64,000 bases of DNA from Hemerocallis citrina (GCA_017893485.1 CM030361.1:306123224-306187223); one strand, 5' to 3'; counted from the stretch's first letter, positions 1 through 43,386 are shown. The notes: a model not told the origin generated them from the sequence alone. Made by a program: numbers and translations.

Positions 1-127
1 TTAGGTGTTGCTGTGGACAATTTCTTTGTTGAAAGTGTTGCTTACGATGATGTTGTAAAGAAAAAATATGTTTAACTTCAAATTTGCAGTTAAAGTCTAC
101 TTTGTTCTGAAATTTGTTCTTTCGTAG

Positions 128-30710
<30,583 letters not shown>

Positions 30711-30769
30711 AATTGCTGTAAATAACATAACAGACCCCGTTTTGAATTTCCTGTATCAGTCATCGGTGC

Positions 30770-30775
30770 AATAAA
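30770..30775 (+). promoter_or_regulatory. Poly(A) signal of the alpha-mannosidase gene
   Basis: An AATAAA hexamer lies 60 nt after the stop codon, followed by T-rich sequence. This is normal spacing for a plant near-upstream element. Confidence 0.55.
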
Positions 30776-31134
30776 ATGCACTTCCATTTTCCGGAAGTGC
30801 ACCCGCGATCTTAGTCATTTCTGTTAACTTTTGTAAGGAACTTCGATCGACCGTCTCAATTCCTTATATCTGATTAAACTCGCCGAATTTGGGGGAAGGG
30901 AAGGATGCTAGTATCTCTGGTCCTGTGCTTCGTTACCGGCATTGATCATATCTAATAATAGAGTTGTTTGGTAGATCTGTTTGTCGTCCTCCCACAACAT
31001 TCAAGGTAATCCGATAAAATTGATCACAGACAGTTCTACCAAATCCATAGGTTTAGGTGTGTACTTCACGTGGAGTTGGGGGAGATCTTATTTTTTCCCA
31101 TTTGCCTGCTCGATGCCAAAATCAACTATAAAAA

Positions 31135-32055
31135 CTAGTAATTTATACATGGGATGTACGTCTTAATAAATATATATTTTTTAAAGTAAAATTTTCGGCG
31201 TAGTCTGGCCTTGAACCTGAGATATCTTTTATATTAGTTATGTACGGACAATGTATATCTTAATAAAAAAATAAAGGGTTTTTAACATGTTTACCCCTAA
31301 CAAATATGATAATATCATATATACCCCTCACAAATCTATATTTTCGTATATACCCCTAACAATTTGGACTTTATTTCATATTTACTCCTATGTTAGATAT
31401 CACTAAGTTAACCATGATTTTACCCTTACGAGACATAGAAATCAAATTAAAATATCAAATTAGACTATCAAATGAGAAAAGATTTAACAGTTTTAAGGAA
31501 AATATATGAGGAAGATTATAATCTATCATTAAAAAACAAGACTGATGGTAAATTTGAAGAAGTAACGTGAGAAAGAATATGTAGTTCTCAAAGATGCATT
31601 GTTAGTTTATTCATTTCATGAAAGAAAAATGAAGAAATTTTTAGAAGAGTTGATAAGTCTCGGTTGGATTAACAATTGCCCGGATTTACAAGGATGAAGA
31701 AGATAAAGTTTGAATGGTAGTGAATATAATATTTTAGTCATTTTTCATCAAGTCCATTAAAAAAAAACCTAAAAATTCTCTATCGTTTTGTTTTTTTTTT
31801 AACTAGAGGGATAATTAAGAGAAATGGCATATATTGTTGGGGGCAAATATGAAAATACATATTTGTGGGGGGCATACATGATATTCAAGTACTTGTTAGG
31901 GACATACATGTTAAAAACCCAAAAATAAAATAAAATAAGAACTCTGACGTAATGAGGACTCAAACCTGAAACCTCATTCAACCCATATTAGTTGCATGTG
32001 TCACGTGTTGATAGATTGATAAATGATAGGCCTTCTTTCATTATAATATTAGAGA
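31135..32055 (-). mobile_element. Non-autonomous Helitron, family A copy 3, split by a MITE
   Basis: Left end A|CTAG and right end TTAGAGA|T, the same termini and interior as the copies at 1727-2114. Without the nested MITE (31276-31920) and its target duplication the element is about 267 bp. It begins about 420 bp downstream of the alpha-mannosidase stop codon. Confidence 0.82.
31276..31920. mobile_element. Mutator-type MITE (645 bp) with 9-bp target duplication
   Basis: Terminal inverted repeats of about 120 bp begin GGGTTTTTAACATGT at both ends and match at roughly 80%. The target duplication AAAAATAAA lies at 31267-31275 and 31921-31929. A 9-bp duplication with long TIRs is the Mutator pattern. 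The interior is non-coding. Confidence 0.88.
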
Positions 32056-32233
32056 TTTTGTTACAAGATGACATTTTTCTTTTTCAGACTTTTATGTCGA
32101 ATGATGGAAACAAGAGAATAATGGAGAACCGGTACACTGCAGAAAGATAATAATCAGGCTGAAGTGGATTTTAGGTAAATCTTATTAACCTTTAGGCCAA
32201 GATAACTAGAGTTACGAGAAATTTCACTTAACC

Positions 32234-32791
32234 TGTACCGGCTCGAGCCATACAGAACCTAACCACGGTCCTATCATAAGGTACAGTCTTACCAAAAGTG
32301 CTATGGCTTAGGTGTTTTTGGATCCTTGACAATCTAATATATAATAATTCATACTCCACTTCCCAATCAATATGGGACTCCGTAAATCAATGGGGTATTA
32401 CAATCATCTCTCATTTGGACTTAGCGTCATCACTAAGCTTGGGCCCTTCATCTGACTAGGACCTCCTTTCTAGGCGATGTGGTTCACTTGGATGTCACTA
32501 CCCTGGTCCCGCCAGTGTACTGACCTGACCTTCCTACCAACGTACTGTTCCTAGTTCCACCAGTGTGTACGTCCCCTGTGACCCCACCATCAGTGTCGAA
32601 AGTCAGCTCTGATACAATTTGTAACGGCCCGAGCCCTATAGAATGTAATCACGGTTCCACCACAAAGCACAGTTTTACCAAAAGTGCTATAACTTAGTAG
32701 GTACTATTGGATCATTGACAGTCTAACATATAATAACTCATACTACATTTTCCAACCAATATAGGACTATGTAAATCTATTGAATATTACA
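32234..32791 (-). mobile_element. TRIM-like miniature LTR element (558 bp)
   Basis: Direct repeats 32234-32402 and 32620-32791 begin TGTAMCGGCYCGAGCC and end TATTACA (TG...CA). On the minus strand, TGTATCAGAGCTGAC next to the right repeat resembles the Met primer-binding site, and a purine-rich stretch adjoins the left repeat. The 217-bp interior has no coding sequence. No 5-bp target duplication was found. Confidence 0.78.
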
Positions 32792-33375
32792 TGCCTCGAG
32801 TTTAGTGAGTTTGACATGTAATCCACCGATTATTTTTCCATAATCAATAAGCCACCCTCATAAGTTGCCCTCCGTCACCTTACATTATTACATGTAAAGT
32901 TTGGATTATTTCATGCATGATTTACCCCTTAATTATGTGTTTTGTTTTTAAAAATTATGGTTTGTTTTTTTTAAATTTTAGAAGAAAGAATTTTAATTTT
33001 AAATACATTCAAGGAAGATGACATAAGTAAAGAAGACGAAGGAGATAATGTTATTTTCTTTATCAGTATATTATTTTTATTAGTATTACTAGTTGGGTAA
33101 TATTAAGAAATGGGTAGAAAAGTTATTTTACACTAGACGGTGGTTTTCACCGAAAAGTTATTTTACACGAGACGCTGGTTTACACCGAAAACTGAATTAG
33201 AGTGACTCATTGATGGCAAAAAAAAGCATTGGGTACTTATTTGTCAGAGGGTCAAAATTGAGGGTGGTTTTGCAAAATTTACCCCTAAAGTTACAACAAC
33301 TTAATTATATGTTAAATAACTCCATGGTACTATGGTTTTATCATTAGCTTTCCTCCATTACCAATTAGGGCTCTA
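32792..33375. other. Intergenic sequence without a recognised element
   Basis: AT-rich DNA. The only structure seen is a short direct repeat, AGTTATTTTACAC, near 33120 and 33160. I find no gene. Confidence 0.5.
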
Positions 33376-34369
33376 AGAGTATCCACAATAGTGTTTCTCA
33401 TTTTAAAGAAAATGACAGCTAAGTAATAAAAAATAGGGTATTTGTTTACGGTGGTTGTTTGCTAAAATTTTGCTAAAATTTGAGAAAGACGAGATATGTT
33501 GTTTCGTCCGTTTTTTTTTATTTTTTACGGTTAATTAATTATTGATTACATATATATATAGGTTAATTAAATAAATTAAATAATAAAATATACCTAAAAC
33601 CTACTTAACCATTGGGACGAAACAAGTTGTATCGTCCGACGATCTAAAAAATAATAATAATAATTGGGACAAAACATGTTGTCTCGTCTCTTATAATATG
33701 AGAATCGCAAATTGGTTTCTTATAAATGAGAAACGACTGTAGCTACTTTGCCAAAATATGGCAAAATAGCAAACCACTGCATCGCCAACTTTCTCAAAAA
33801 ATGAGAAATTGGCAAATATAGCAAACCATTGTGGCATCCACAGTTCCTTAGCTATAAATACATTTTTTTGCATATTTTTCCCCAAAATTGCTGCACTCTT
33901 TAGTTATTTAGCCATTTTATACCTTTTTTGCTACAGTAAAAAGGCAAGTATAGCTTGAGATATAGCAATATGCATATTATGCGTGACGAAACATCATGTT
34001 TCGTCTACACTATTTAATTATTTTTTAAATAATCGTTTCGTCCGTAATATTTTATTTTATTTTTTGGGAATCGGACAAAACATGTTTTGTCCGATGGAAT
34101 CCTGAATGTAAAAAAAATTAAATCTTAAACTTCTAATTTAGTTAGTTAATTAATTTAGTTAGTATTTTAATTAAACTTTTAGTTAAATAATTAGTTAATT
34201 AATTAAGTTTAGTTAATTAAAAATTTAATTAAAACAAAACCCTTTAATTAAACTTTTAGTTAAATAATTAGTTCATTAATTAAGTTTAGTTAATTAAAAA
34301 CATAATTAAAACCAAAACTCACTGGGACAAACACCACCATGTCATGTTTCGTCTCATGTCGGTCCCACG

Positions 34370-34430
<61 letters not shown>

Positions 34431-34618
34431 CCTTAAAAATCCCCCCCCCCCCCCCCCCCAAAAAAAAAAAAAAAAAAAAATTGGCGGACGAAACATCATG
34501 TTGCGTTCGTTTGCAACTTTGCTATATTTTGCCTTTTTCCCACTGCAGCGAAACATCGAATTGTTATTTCTAAATATGCATATATGCATATTATATCTAC
34601 AACCACTGTGGATGCTCT
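33376..34618. mobile_element. Harbinger-like inverted-repeat element
   Basis: The ends read GAGTATCCACAATAGTG (left) and, inverted, GAGCATCCACAGTGGTT (right), flanked by TAA and TGA, close to the 3-bp duplication of PIF/Harbinger MITEs. The interior repeats the words ACGAAACATCATGTTTCGTC and TAGCAAACCACTG and shows internal tandem copies. It is non-coding. Confidence 0.55.
34375..34480. repeat. TA, poly-C and poly-A simple-sequence block
   Basis: About 25 TA units, a short spacer, 19 C and 21 A in succession inside the Harbinger-like element. Confidence 0.95.
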
Positions 34619-34839
34619 GAAGTTATTGTTGGAAGGATGAAAGTGCAAACTTTTTGTGTGATATGTTGTGATTTTTTACTTTAAAATGAATGGAGATTCG
34701 GTTATTAGTATTTGTTTATAGGGAGAAGGACCTATTGGCACCTAAAGTTAGTATTAATACCCTAAACACACATTAATCGACGTCACTCTTTCGTTTGATA
34801 GGCGGTTCTTTAATCTCCCACTAGATCTCTCTAGATGCT

Positions 34840-35735
34840 ATAGACACTAGGGGTGGTATCCTTTTTGGCTTCAAGGAAGCCAGTTTCTCTCACATTTCGA
34901 CTACGCGTTTAACTTTCTTCCTGCTGGTTCGTCTTCACTAGTTCGAATTCGACTGTATTCTCACAGTGGTGTCTGTTTACGACCCATCGACTGCGGATCA
35001 TCGAGAAGCCTTCTAGAACGAATTTTATTCCTTTCAACACTCCATTAATGGCTTCTGGCTTTTTTGTGGTGATTTTAACGTCACCAGATTTTCTTCCGAG
35101 AGATCCGGGTCAGCTCTTTCTTAGCCCGACGAATCCGCCGTGCCCCATGACTCCTTAGATTCGACCTGATTTAATGATTGCATCTGCTCCCTCCAGTTGA
35201 CTGATCTGCCAATTAATGGTAAATCATTCACTTGGTTTAATATGAGGTCTCCTTCGACCTTGGCTAAGCTTGACCGATTTCTGGTGTCCTTGGACTGGAT
35301 CAATTTCTTCCATAACTCGTTCGTCTCGGCTCTTCCCAATCCTTCGTCTGACCACGTCCCCATCTCTTTATCTTCTAACTATAACTTCTCCAGATCCTTC
35401 AAGTTCCGCTTCGAAAAATTTTGGTTACAAGACCAAACGTTCGTCAGCCTCATCACGGAATGTCTTTCTTCTATTACGGGTTCTTCCGGTTTAGGTCGCA
35501 TTCTGATTAAGCTGCATGCCATTAAATTTGGTAGCAAAATTTGGCATAAAGAAAGATATGCCAATGATAACTTTCTTTAAAATGTTTTCCTGTCTACCAT
35601 TGACTCCATCGACCGTATGGAGGAGACTATCCCTATCTCAGACTCCCTTCACTCAGAGCGCACTTCTTGTAAATTTCGCGCGCTTCTTGAGCCAACGAAA
35701 TTTAGCTCGCTGAGCCCGTTTAATGTGGTCGTTGT
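34840..35735 (+). pseudogene. LINE (L1-type) ORF2 endonuclease fragment
   Basis: Across frames with stops: GGILFGFKEASFS; VYDPSTADHREAF; WLFCGDFNVTRFSSERSGS; LTDLPINGKSFTWFN; LAKLDRFLVSLDW; and SDHVPISL. These are consecutive blocks of the APE-type endonuclease of plant L1 elements (GDFN and SDH motifs). The fragment ends in the region before RT. It is decayed and without function. Confidence 0.85.
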
Positions 35736-35997
35736 AGAGTAACTCAGCGGCCCTCGCCGTTTAATTCTTAGTTAAGTTAGTGGAATATTATGGAAATATT
35801 CCTTGTAACGAGTTTAAACCCATTAAGAGGCATGTGAAATTACAAAGATACCCCTCTAAAAAAACTGGTTTGTGAGCGGAGGGTGCCTATAAGTCCAATT
35901 TCCAAAACTTTGGGTGTCACTGAGGTATTATTGTAACTTCAGGTGTTTATAGGGTATTATTATTAACTTTGGGTGCGAGTAGGTAATTAACCCAAAA

Positions 35998-38330
35998 TCA
36001 AAACCCCTTCTCTCCTTCTGTCTTCGTTGACTGCCTCTCTCTCTTCTTCTCTCTCTTATAAACCCTAGCCCCCGAAGCTCCTTCTTCAGCATCACTCTCA
36101 CCACTACTCTCACCCATCTCCATCTCCATCTCGTGCTCTCGACATTCACCTAAATCCCAAAACCCTGGCTTCTTTGTCTTCTCCGTTCTGTCAAATTTAT
36201 CCTCAAATTCAACCCTTGTCCCACCTGAGCTCTCCTCGATGCCCCTCTTCGCCATCGATCTTGATGCCCCAGACGCCCCTCTTCACCGATCTTGATGCCC
36301 CAGACGTCCCACTTCGTCTTCGTTCTTAATGCCCCCGACGCCCTTGATTCCTCTCTATTTTGGAGGGAAGTGTTTGATTCTCATACTTGCTTTTAAGCTT
36401 GTGGTTCAATTTCTTGCGATTTATTTTGGTTGTGTGTGTAGACAATGATGATTCACAGTTGGATATAAGTTGGTTCTTGCAATCTCTAAACTGGAATTTC
36501 ATCAAGTTGGTTCTTACAATTTTAGACTTTACAAATAGGTCTAACATCTCCATTAAAGGACAAGGTATTTGAATATTATGTTACTTGTTTAATTTATAGG
36601 GAAAAAAAAACATCTTATAAATACACTGAAAGGTAATCTTGTGGGTTTTGGAGAAGAAACAAGTGTAATATATTGAGAAAGGAGATTCATCCTATTGTGA
36701 TACACTGATACTAGTGGCACGAGCCGTAAGAGTAAATTAATTTGCTTTCATCAATTATCTGCTTTTATGAATGAATGGATGAATGAATATGAAGTATCTG
36801 CTTTTATGAATACTAGATACATCTGTCATTTAAATATCAATTATCTGTTTTTTACTTGCTTCTTTGGTTCTTACATGAGATCTTTACCATGTTCTTTGGT
36901 TTTTTGGTTCTCATAGAAGTATTACCTGGTTCTTTGGTTCTCTGAAGTATTACTCTGGAGCATTACCTGATCTCTATGCTTATATGCTTATATGCATTGC
37001 CAGTTACTTATATGCTTAAATAGTCTGAGCCTACTAGTATGCTATGCTATGCTATGCTGACTTATATGCCAGTTACTTGTATGCTATGCTATGCTTATAT
37101 GGTTATATGCTATGCTATGCTTATATGCTTATATGCATTGTCAATCTTAAACAGTTTAGTACATATCTTCTGTTTTTGTTTTATTAAACTTGTTAACAGA
37201 AAACTATGCTTTATCAAATTTTGTTGTAGGTTAAATGGTTCATGAGTAGATTAAGTCAATCATTCATGTTACTTGTGAATTTCATATTTGTCATGGAACC
37301 TGGACTTGATACTTCCTGTTAGTCAATTGTAAATTTCAATATGAGGGAGGGTTATTTTTGTATTTGAACTAGTTGGCATGGCATTTCAATGCAGCCCTAG
37401 TGACAAATTTTTTTATCTCTTTGTTACACTGATGCTTGAATATTTGACAAATTTGATAAATCCTTACTGAAAGTTGTGTTTTGAGCATACTAGTAATTAT
37501 TTCATGTATTGTTTGGTTTCATGTACATACAAATACATGATTACTTCTGTTTTTTTTTTGGGTTGGCAGCAGCAGCAGAAGAAGAAGCAGCAGCTTGCTT
37601 CGTTATGTAATATTGATTGTGTAATTGTTTCATGTCATGTAATTGTTGTTTCATGTTATGTAAATGTTTCATATTATGTAATATTGATTGTGCATTTAAG
37701 TATACAAAATAATTATGCATTTAGGATTATATCTATATTCTTCAGTTCTTTCTTTGCTATCTGTTGGATACTTATGATCTAGAGATGAAAATATATCTCA
37801 ATAAACTCTTTGCTCTATGTTGGTTCTGAATAATTTGTTTGTTCTTGATGTTATGATATATTGATATATGGTGATTAAATATTTTTGGTTATGAACAAAC
37901 TATGGCCTCTGTTAAGGATTTAGAGAACAAATTTTTAAAGGAATTTTGAAGGATTTTTGGTTCAGTTGGCCCTCTCAGTTACGTAAATACTCTCAATTTT
38001 GAAGGACTTTTTGTTCTATTTTAAAATTAATTGCAAAGAAATTTTAGAGAAAATTTAAGGAATTTTTAAAGGAATTTTAAAGAAATTTTAAAGGAATTTT
38101 AAAGGAATTTTAAAAGTAAGTTTAAAGGAAATTATAAGGAATTTAAAAGAAATTTTAAAGGAATTCAAAAGAAAATTTTAAGAAAATTTAAGGGAATTTA
38201 AAAGGAAAATTTAAGGAATTTTTAAAGGAATTTTAAGAATTCTTTTAGGAATTTTATGAAATTTTTATGAATTTTAACAAATTTTTAAGAAATTATTAAG
38301 ACATGGGGGTAAAAAAGTCATTTTACCTCT
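35998..38330. other. Interior of the Mutator-like composite
   Basis: A CT-rich start reminiscent of a plant 5' UTR with ATAAACCCTAG, short repeats of CTTGATGCCCCAGACG near 36256-36330, a TATGCTATGCTTATATGC minisatellite near 37040-37140, and otherwise AT-rich DNA. There are short ORFs but none with recognisable protein similarity. Confidence 0.4.
38030..38300. repeat. AT-rich degenerate tandem repeat
   Basis: Roughly 20 variable copies of an AAAGGAATTTT-like 11-14-mer, non-coding, next to the right end of the Mutator-like element. Confidence 0.75.
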
Positions 38331-38656
38331 TAACTGTTAGAAAATTAACAGAAATGGACGGGAGGTGGCTATAGGTCCAATTATAATAAGTTTGGGTGCT
38401 ATTGGGGTATTATAGAAACTTTAGGTGTGTTTAGTGCATTAATACTAACTTTAGGTGCCAATAGGTCATTCTCCCTATTAAACATGGGGGGACGGACTTT
38501 CGACTTCCGTTCAACTAATTAATTTTTTATTTTTTTTATAATTAGGACGGATCTTCCTCTATATTATGCATTTTCTCAAATCTTCTATCATATATAGCAA
38601 TCTTCAGAGTCGAAAATGCCAAAATATGCATAAATAGCCAACGGCTGCAACAGTTC

Positions 38657-38996
38657 CATGGGCGGATCTAGGGGGGCTGGGGTATGCTACAGCCCCCCCA
38701 ACATTTGGTATTTGTTTGTAAATTTTTTTTTTGGGTATAGCCCCCCCCCCCCCCCCCCCCCCCCCCCCCCATATTTTTTAAAGCCCACCCCAAATATATT
38801 TTAAAGCCCACCCCAAACATATTTGAGCCTTCTATGTATTTTTTTGGGCCCAAGTTCAACTCTATTCTATCTAGTATCTATAACAACTTTACTTCTCTAG
38901 TATCTATAACAACTTTATATATATTTTGCATGTAATCTTGTGCGATTTTTTTTTTTTTCCAGTTCCCCTCACTTTTCAATCCTGGATCCGTTCCTG
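38657..38996. mobile_element. hAT-type MITE (340 bp) with 8-bp target duplication
   Basis: The ends are CATGGGCGGATCTAGG and, inverted, CAGGAACGGATCCAGG. The exact 8-bp duplication AACAGTTC lies at 38649-38656 and 38997-39004. The interior includes a run of 30 C (38741-38770) and AAAGCCCACCCCAAA in direct repeat. Confidence 0.87.
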
Positions 38997-39061
38997 AACA
39001 GTTCGATTGCTAAAATATGCATAAAATGAATAAATAGCAAACGACTGGAGATGCTCTTATC

Positions 39062-39593
39062 TAGCATTTGTTTTACTTCATTGTTCTTTCATAATCAATC
39101 CATGTATGTTCATTGTAAACAAAGGTTCGTAAGCCATGCAGTTTTTAATACATATGAAGTATCTTCGGTTCTCTGACTACACGTACCCTACTTGATGTCT
39201 AGCTATAACATCTGAATACTGTATGATAAATAGTCAGGAACATTGTTGAAAGAATGTCTTGCTAGCAGTAGGATGCATCTTTATTCAAGATTGCTCTAAT
39301 TTTTTTTTTTAAAGTTATTGTTAATGTGTATTATAATTAGAAATAAAATTGAAATAAGTTTTGAATTTCTAAGACGGAATATGCAATAAAATTGTTAATA
39401 AGCAGTAGGTCTTATTATTCAAATTGTGGAAATTTATTAGTTGGCATATGATAGGATAATCCGTAGTGATTGCCTATTATGTTAATGCTTAAGTCTCTTA
39501 CGCATTAAGTAGAGCCTAAAATAAAGTAATATGAATGTCTAGTGAATCATTTAATTTTTTAAATAATTAGGGACTAGCCACAGCATCTTTAAT
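39062..39593 (+). other. Sequence left of the nested LTR block, possibly Copia LTR
   Basis: AT-rich DNA without a gene. From about 39319 it may be the start of the LTR of the Copia element whose body resumes at 62203, because W has split something continuous there. This is inference from position only. Confidence 0.3.
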
Positions 39594-40634
39594 TGTAACC
39601 CATGTTACTCATTTTTGTATTTTTATTTGTATTTAATTAAATTCCTGGTTATTTTATTTTATTTCTGATTTTATCTCTTTTCGTCCCTTTTGATTGTGTG
39701 TTGTTGTTCTCCTTGTGATTCATTTTTTTCCTTCTTGATTCAGCTTTATATTCTCTTTCGTTTGATCTACAAAGTTGTTCTTGTCTTTGTTTATTGTCTA
39801 AACCTAATTCATGGCCTATTTGTCTTTTATTGGACTCTTTTCTTCCTATTGGATACTACCCAGTTCACTCAAACTCGTTTTGACTCTATATAACCCTCCT
39901 AATTGCACCCAAACCCTAATTATTTCTCTCTCCTTCCTAGCCGTCATCTACCCTACCCCCCGACTCCCGATCCCCCTCTCCTCTTTGTTGTCGTCGTTTT
40001 TGACCCCCGACGCCGGCATACCCCCCCCCCCCCCCCCCCCCCCCCGACCACCCCTCTCCTCTTCTCCTCGTCCGCTGCACACCCCCGTGTTCCCTATCCT
40101 TGCCACAGTGACCCCAAGCCCTTACCGCTGTCGTCTTCTCTCTCTTGTCGAAGCCGACCCCCACCCTGTACTCCATCCGACGTCGCTCCCCACCGTCGTG
40201 TGCCCTAGCGTCGAGCTACCCTCGACGTTGTGCCCCCGCCTGTGCCGCTGCCGCCGCTCTTGATTGTTGCTGTCGCGGGTTGTATGAGAGCATGTACGCA
40301 GCACGTGTTTTGGTTGGTGTGGATTTTGCTTCTTGTTCGTGCGTGTTGCGTTCGTTATTCGGGATTTGTTCCCGTTATTCTGTCATCTTCTTCGTTGTCG
40401 TTTTTCAGGCAAGTAGCTTGTATGTATTTTTTTTATCATACAAGTTAAATACCGTAAGTAGTCTCGCATGAAATTGTTTAGTACTCTCATGATGACCATA
40501 TTTGTTAGTTGATCTGTTCCTTCATCTCTTGATCATGAGTAGTTCACAGTAGTTGACACCCGTTGCATGAAAATAATTAGATTAGATGGACATCTTGGTT
40601 GTATGCATGTTGTGTCATTCGTATGTTGTAGAAG

Positions 40635-43386
40635 TGTCACGCCCCGTTTTCCACTATACGGAAATACAGGCACGCAACTGAGGCCCAACGAATGATATAC
40701 ATCATCCATAAGCTGTATAATTATATGCTCAACAAGATCTTTATAACACATTCACGCAGGCAAATATAATAATCACATGAGCTAAAAATAGAATAACCAT
40801 CATTTGGATAATACATCAACATCGGGTCAAGATGCCCGGGAGTACAAGGTGCCAGAATTAAAATAATATGATAAGCAGTTCGCTATATTAACTAGATAAA
40901 ATAGCGACTGAAAGAAGAAAAAAAACATGAAGTAGTAAGAAAGCAGCAACGATCGTCTAGAGAGTCTGCTTGTCGGGTCCATTAGTACATGTATAATTAT
41001 TAACTCAAAGAAAAATAGAAAAGTTCCCGTTATAGCAAGTTTTGGGCAGCAAGTAGCAACAAGCAGAAAAAAGGGTAATATAACAAGATATAACATGGAT
41101 GAAACAAGAAGTACAAGTACAAATACAATATGGAAGTAAGCAAGGAACTGGGACAATATGATCATGTAAATAATAACTGTAACTAGTATATTCTAGACTT
41201 CAAGATATAAGCAATTGATAACCTAGGCTCAGTTAATCGATAATCATGTAATCAATGATCGAGAGTCATGTAATTAAGAGTCATGTAATCAAGAATCAAG
41301 AGTCATGTAATGAAGAGTCATGTAATCAAGAATCATGCTTAGTGAAGATCTCAAGTTTATCTATTTTATTAACTTATCTAATGCACGCAATCCTGTGTCC
41401 CATTCCACAAGTTCGGTGCATATCAATCATGTGACGTTTAGACTTAAGTAGTGAATTTTATAGGATTATGTACCCGGGTTTTCCAGTGATAGTATCAAGA
41501 CATGTAATCATGAATCATGTAATCGAGAAATATGTAATCAAGAATTGTGTAATCAAGAATCAAGAATCAAGAATCAAGAATCACTATTTCGGGAAACACG
41601 GGCCCCCTTCCGAGTATACTTTCCTATATTGTCCACTATTAAGCCGTACCCTTATAACCCCGGCTTGTTATTCTTTTATAATTAATTATGAACATGCAGT
41701 TGGTACGACTAGTGGAACGGTGTAATCAAATAGTTTAGTCCAGGAAAATATAAAGGGCAGTAATCATGGACATGAGACGTAAAACGAGTACATGTATCGA
41801 GAGTAGTTATTATAGAATTATCAAGTGGTATAAAATGCATTCTATCAACCTATTATATCTATGCAAATTATTATTACAAGAACAATAATACACTCAGTTC
41901 ATTAAATATGAAAAGTAACGGGTTTATATGCAAAAATGTATAGCTTGACATACCTGCATTCAGATCCACTTTCTCGTTGTTACAGAAAAGCAAATCCGAT
42001 TTCGTCAGAGATTCTAGAAAGTAGACTCTCTTTCGGTTCTAACGCATATTCTCACAATATATTCTAGAGACAGTAGCTATGTGTACAAATTCATTCTTCG
42101 CTGGTTTCGATGTTTCGCGTGCATTCTGGAAATTCGGAGTCACAATACTAGAATTGCGATATCTCACAATCTATACATTGGATTGAGAAACTGTAGGATG
42201 TTTCGGATATCTAGACTCGAAGGGCTACGATTTTCATGTAGAAAGTTTTTCGATCCAGTGTCGGGAACATGGTCAAATTCTCAGTACGAGAGACCGGTTA
42301 GTGATCCCGTGCAGGTTCAGAAATTCACAATATGACAGTACTAAAATTGCGATATCTCACAATCTATACATCCGATTGAGAAACCGTAAGATGTTTTGGA
42401 TTCGGGACTCGATAGGCTACGATTTCCACATAGAAAATCTTCAATCCAGTATTGAGAACATGGTCGACTTCTTAGTGCAAGGTCAAGAAATTTTAGAGAT
42501 AGTAAGGTTGAATATTTGATATTCGATAACACGATTCGAAATGTGTTAACGGTTCACTCTTGAGTTGATATAGCATAGAACAAGTGAAGAAGAAGCGACG
42601 TCGGCAACGGACGGCGGCACAACGACGGTAAGAATGGCGGCAAGACGGTAGCTAGCGAGCAACGGTAGCAACGGTGAGCAACGACAACAACAAGGTGGCG
42701 CGGCATCGGGTTGTTTTTCGGGGTTCACGGGATCGTAGAAATGGAGTCGTTGGCTCGAAGGTGGAAGGTAAAGTGGAGCTCGGGTGTTGCTTAAGCTCTC
42801 GGGTGTGAAGAAGGCAGAGGAAGAATGGAGGAAAAATGAAGAATGAGACGTAGAGATGGGGGGTTGATGTATTATGCATGTGTGTGTGTGTATGCATATA
42901 TATAGATTTAAACAAGGAGAGAGGGAGAGAGAGTTGGCTGGTTATATATAGAGTCATGAAGCAATTGTGCATGCATGTGTGGAGTTAGGTGTAGGAGTGT
43001 GGAAAAAAGGTGAGAAGAGTTAGGCTGTTAGAAGAAAAATGAGGGAGTTAGGTTAGAGAATGAGAAAATTGAGGGGGGGGGGAGGTTGGCGTATGCAGAA
43101 ATGGAGAAGTAGGGAGGGAGAAAATAAGGCGTAGGGAGGAAGAAAATAAGGTGTAGAAGTTAGGTTAGTTGTTGGATTAAGAATTAGGTTTAGGATTAGG
43201 ATTAGTATTAATCAGGGTTAAAGTTTGTATTTAAACTCCGATCGAAAAATCACAAAATTATAGAACTGATTAGAAAAATATTATGGCTTTAGATAAAGAG
43301 CCCAAAAAGAAAAATATAACTGATCTGAAAATTGAAGTACAAAAATTCACGTAATAAAATACGTACAACTGGGACAGGGAGTTACA
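40635..43386 (-). mobile_element. Solo LTR X (2,752 bp)
   Basis: On the minus strand it starts TGTAACTCCCTGTCCC and ends GGAAAACGGGGCGTGACA. The target duplication AGAAG lies at 40630-40634 and 43387-43391. It is a relative of W, Y and Z in opposite orientation. Inside are a 15-bp minisatellite (AGTCATGTAATCAAG; about 41245-41335) and an imperfect tandem duplication of about 190 bp (42130-42500). No coding sequence. Confidence 0.88.

Larger units (their letters stand above)
34721..38475. mobile_element. Mutator-like composite element with captured sequences
   Basis: The left end GGGAGAAGGACCTATTGGCA continues about 50 bp and matches, inverted, the right end at 38340-38475. A second right-type end lies at about 35880-35993, so two overlapping or tandem elements may be present. 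The interior holds a LINE endonuclease fragment (34840-35735), a CT-rich 5'-leader-like stretch with GCCCCAGACGCCC repeats (36000-36350), and an AT-rich tandem tract (38030-38300). No transposase is recognised and the target duplication is unresolved. Confidence 0.6.

Noticed and set aside
1..127. An open stretch at the very start as an extra mannosidase exon
   Set aside because: Its translation (LGVAVDNFFVESVAYDD) does not match the expected DQYYVGSNNSIQ end of the preceding exon, and a stop follows; it is treated as intron.
35998..36255. 85-aa minus-strand ORF (MAKRGIEESSGGTR...)
   Set aside because: It is antisense to a CT-rich leader-like stretch; acidic/basic low complexity without a recognised domain.
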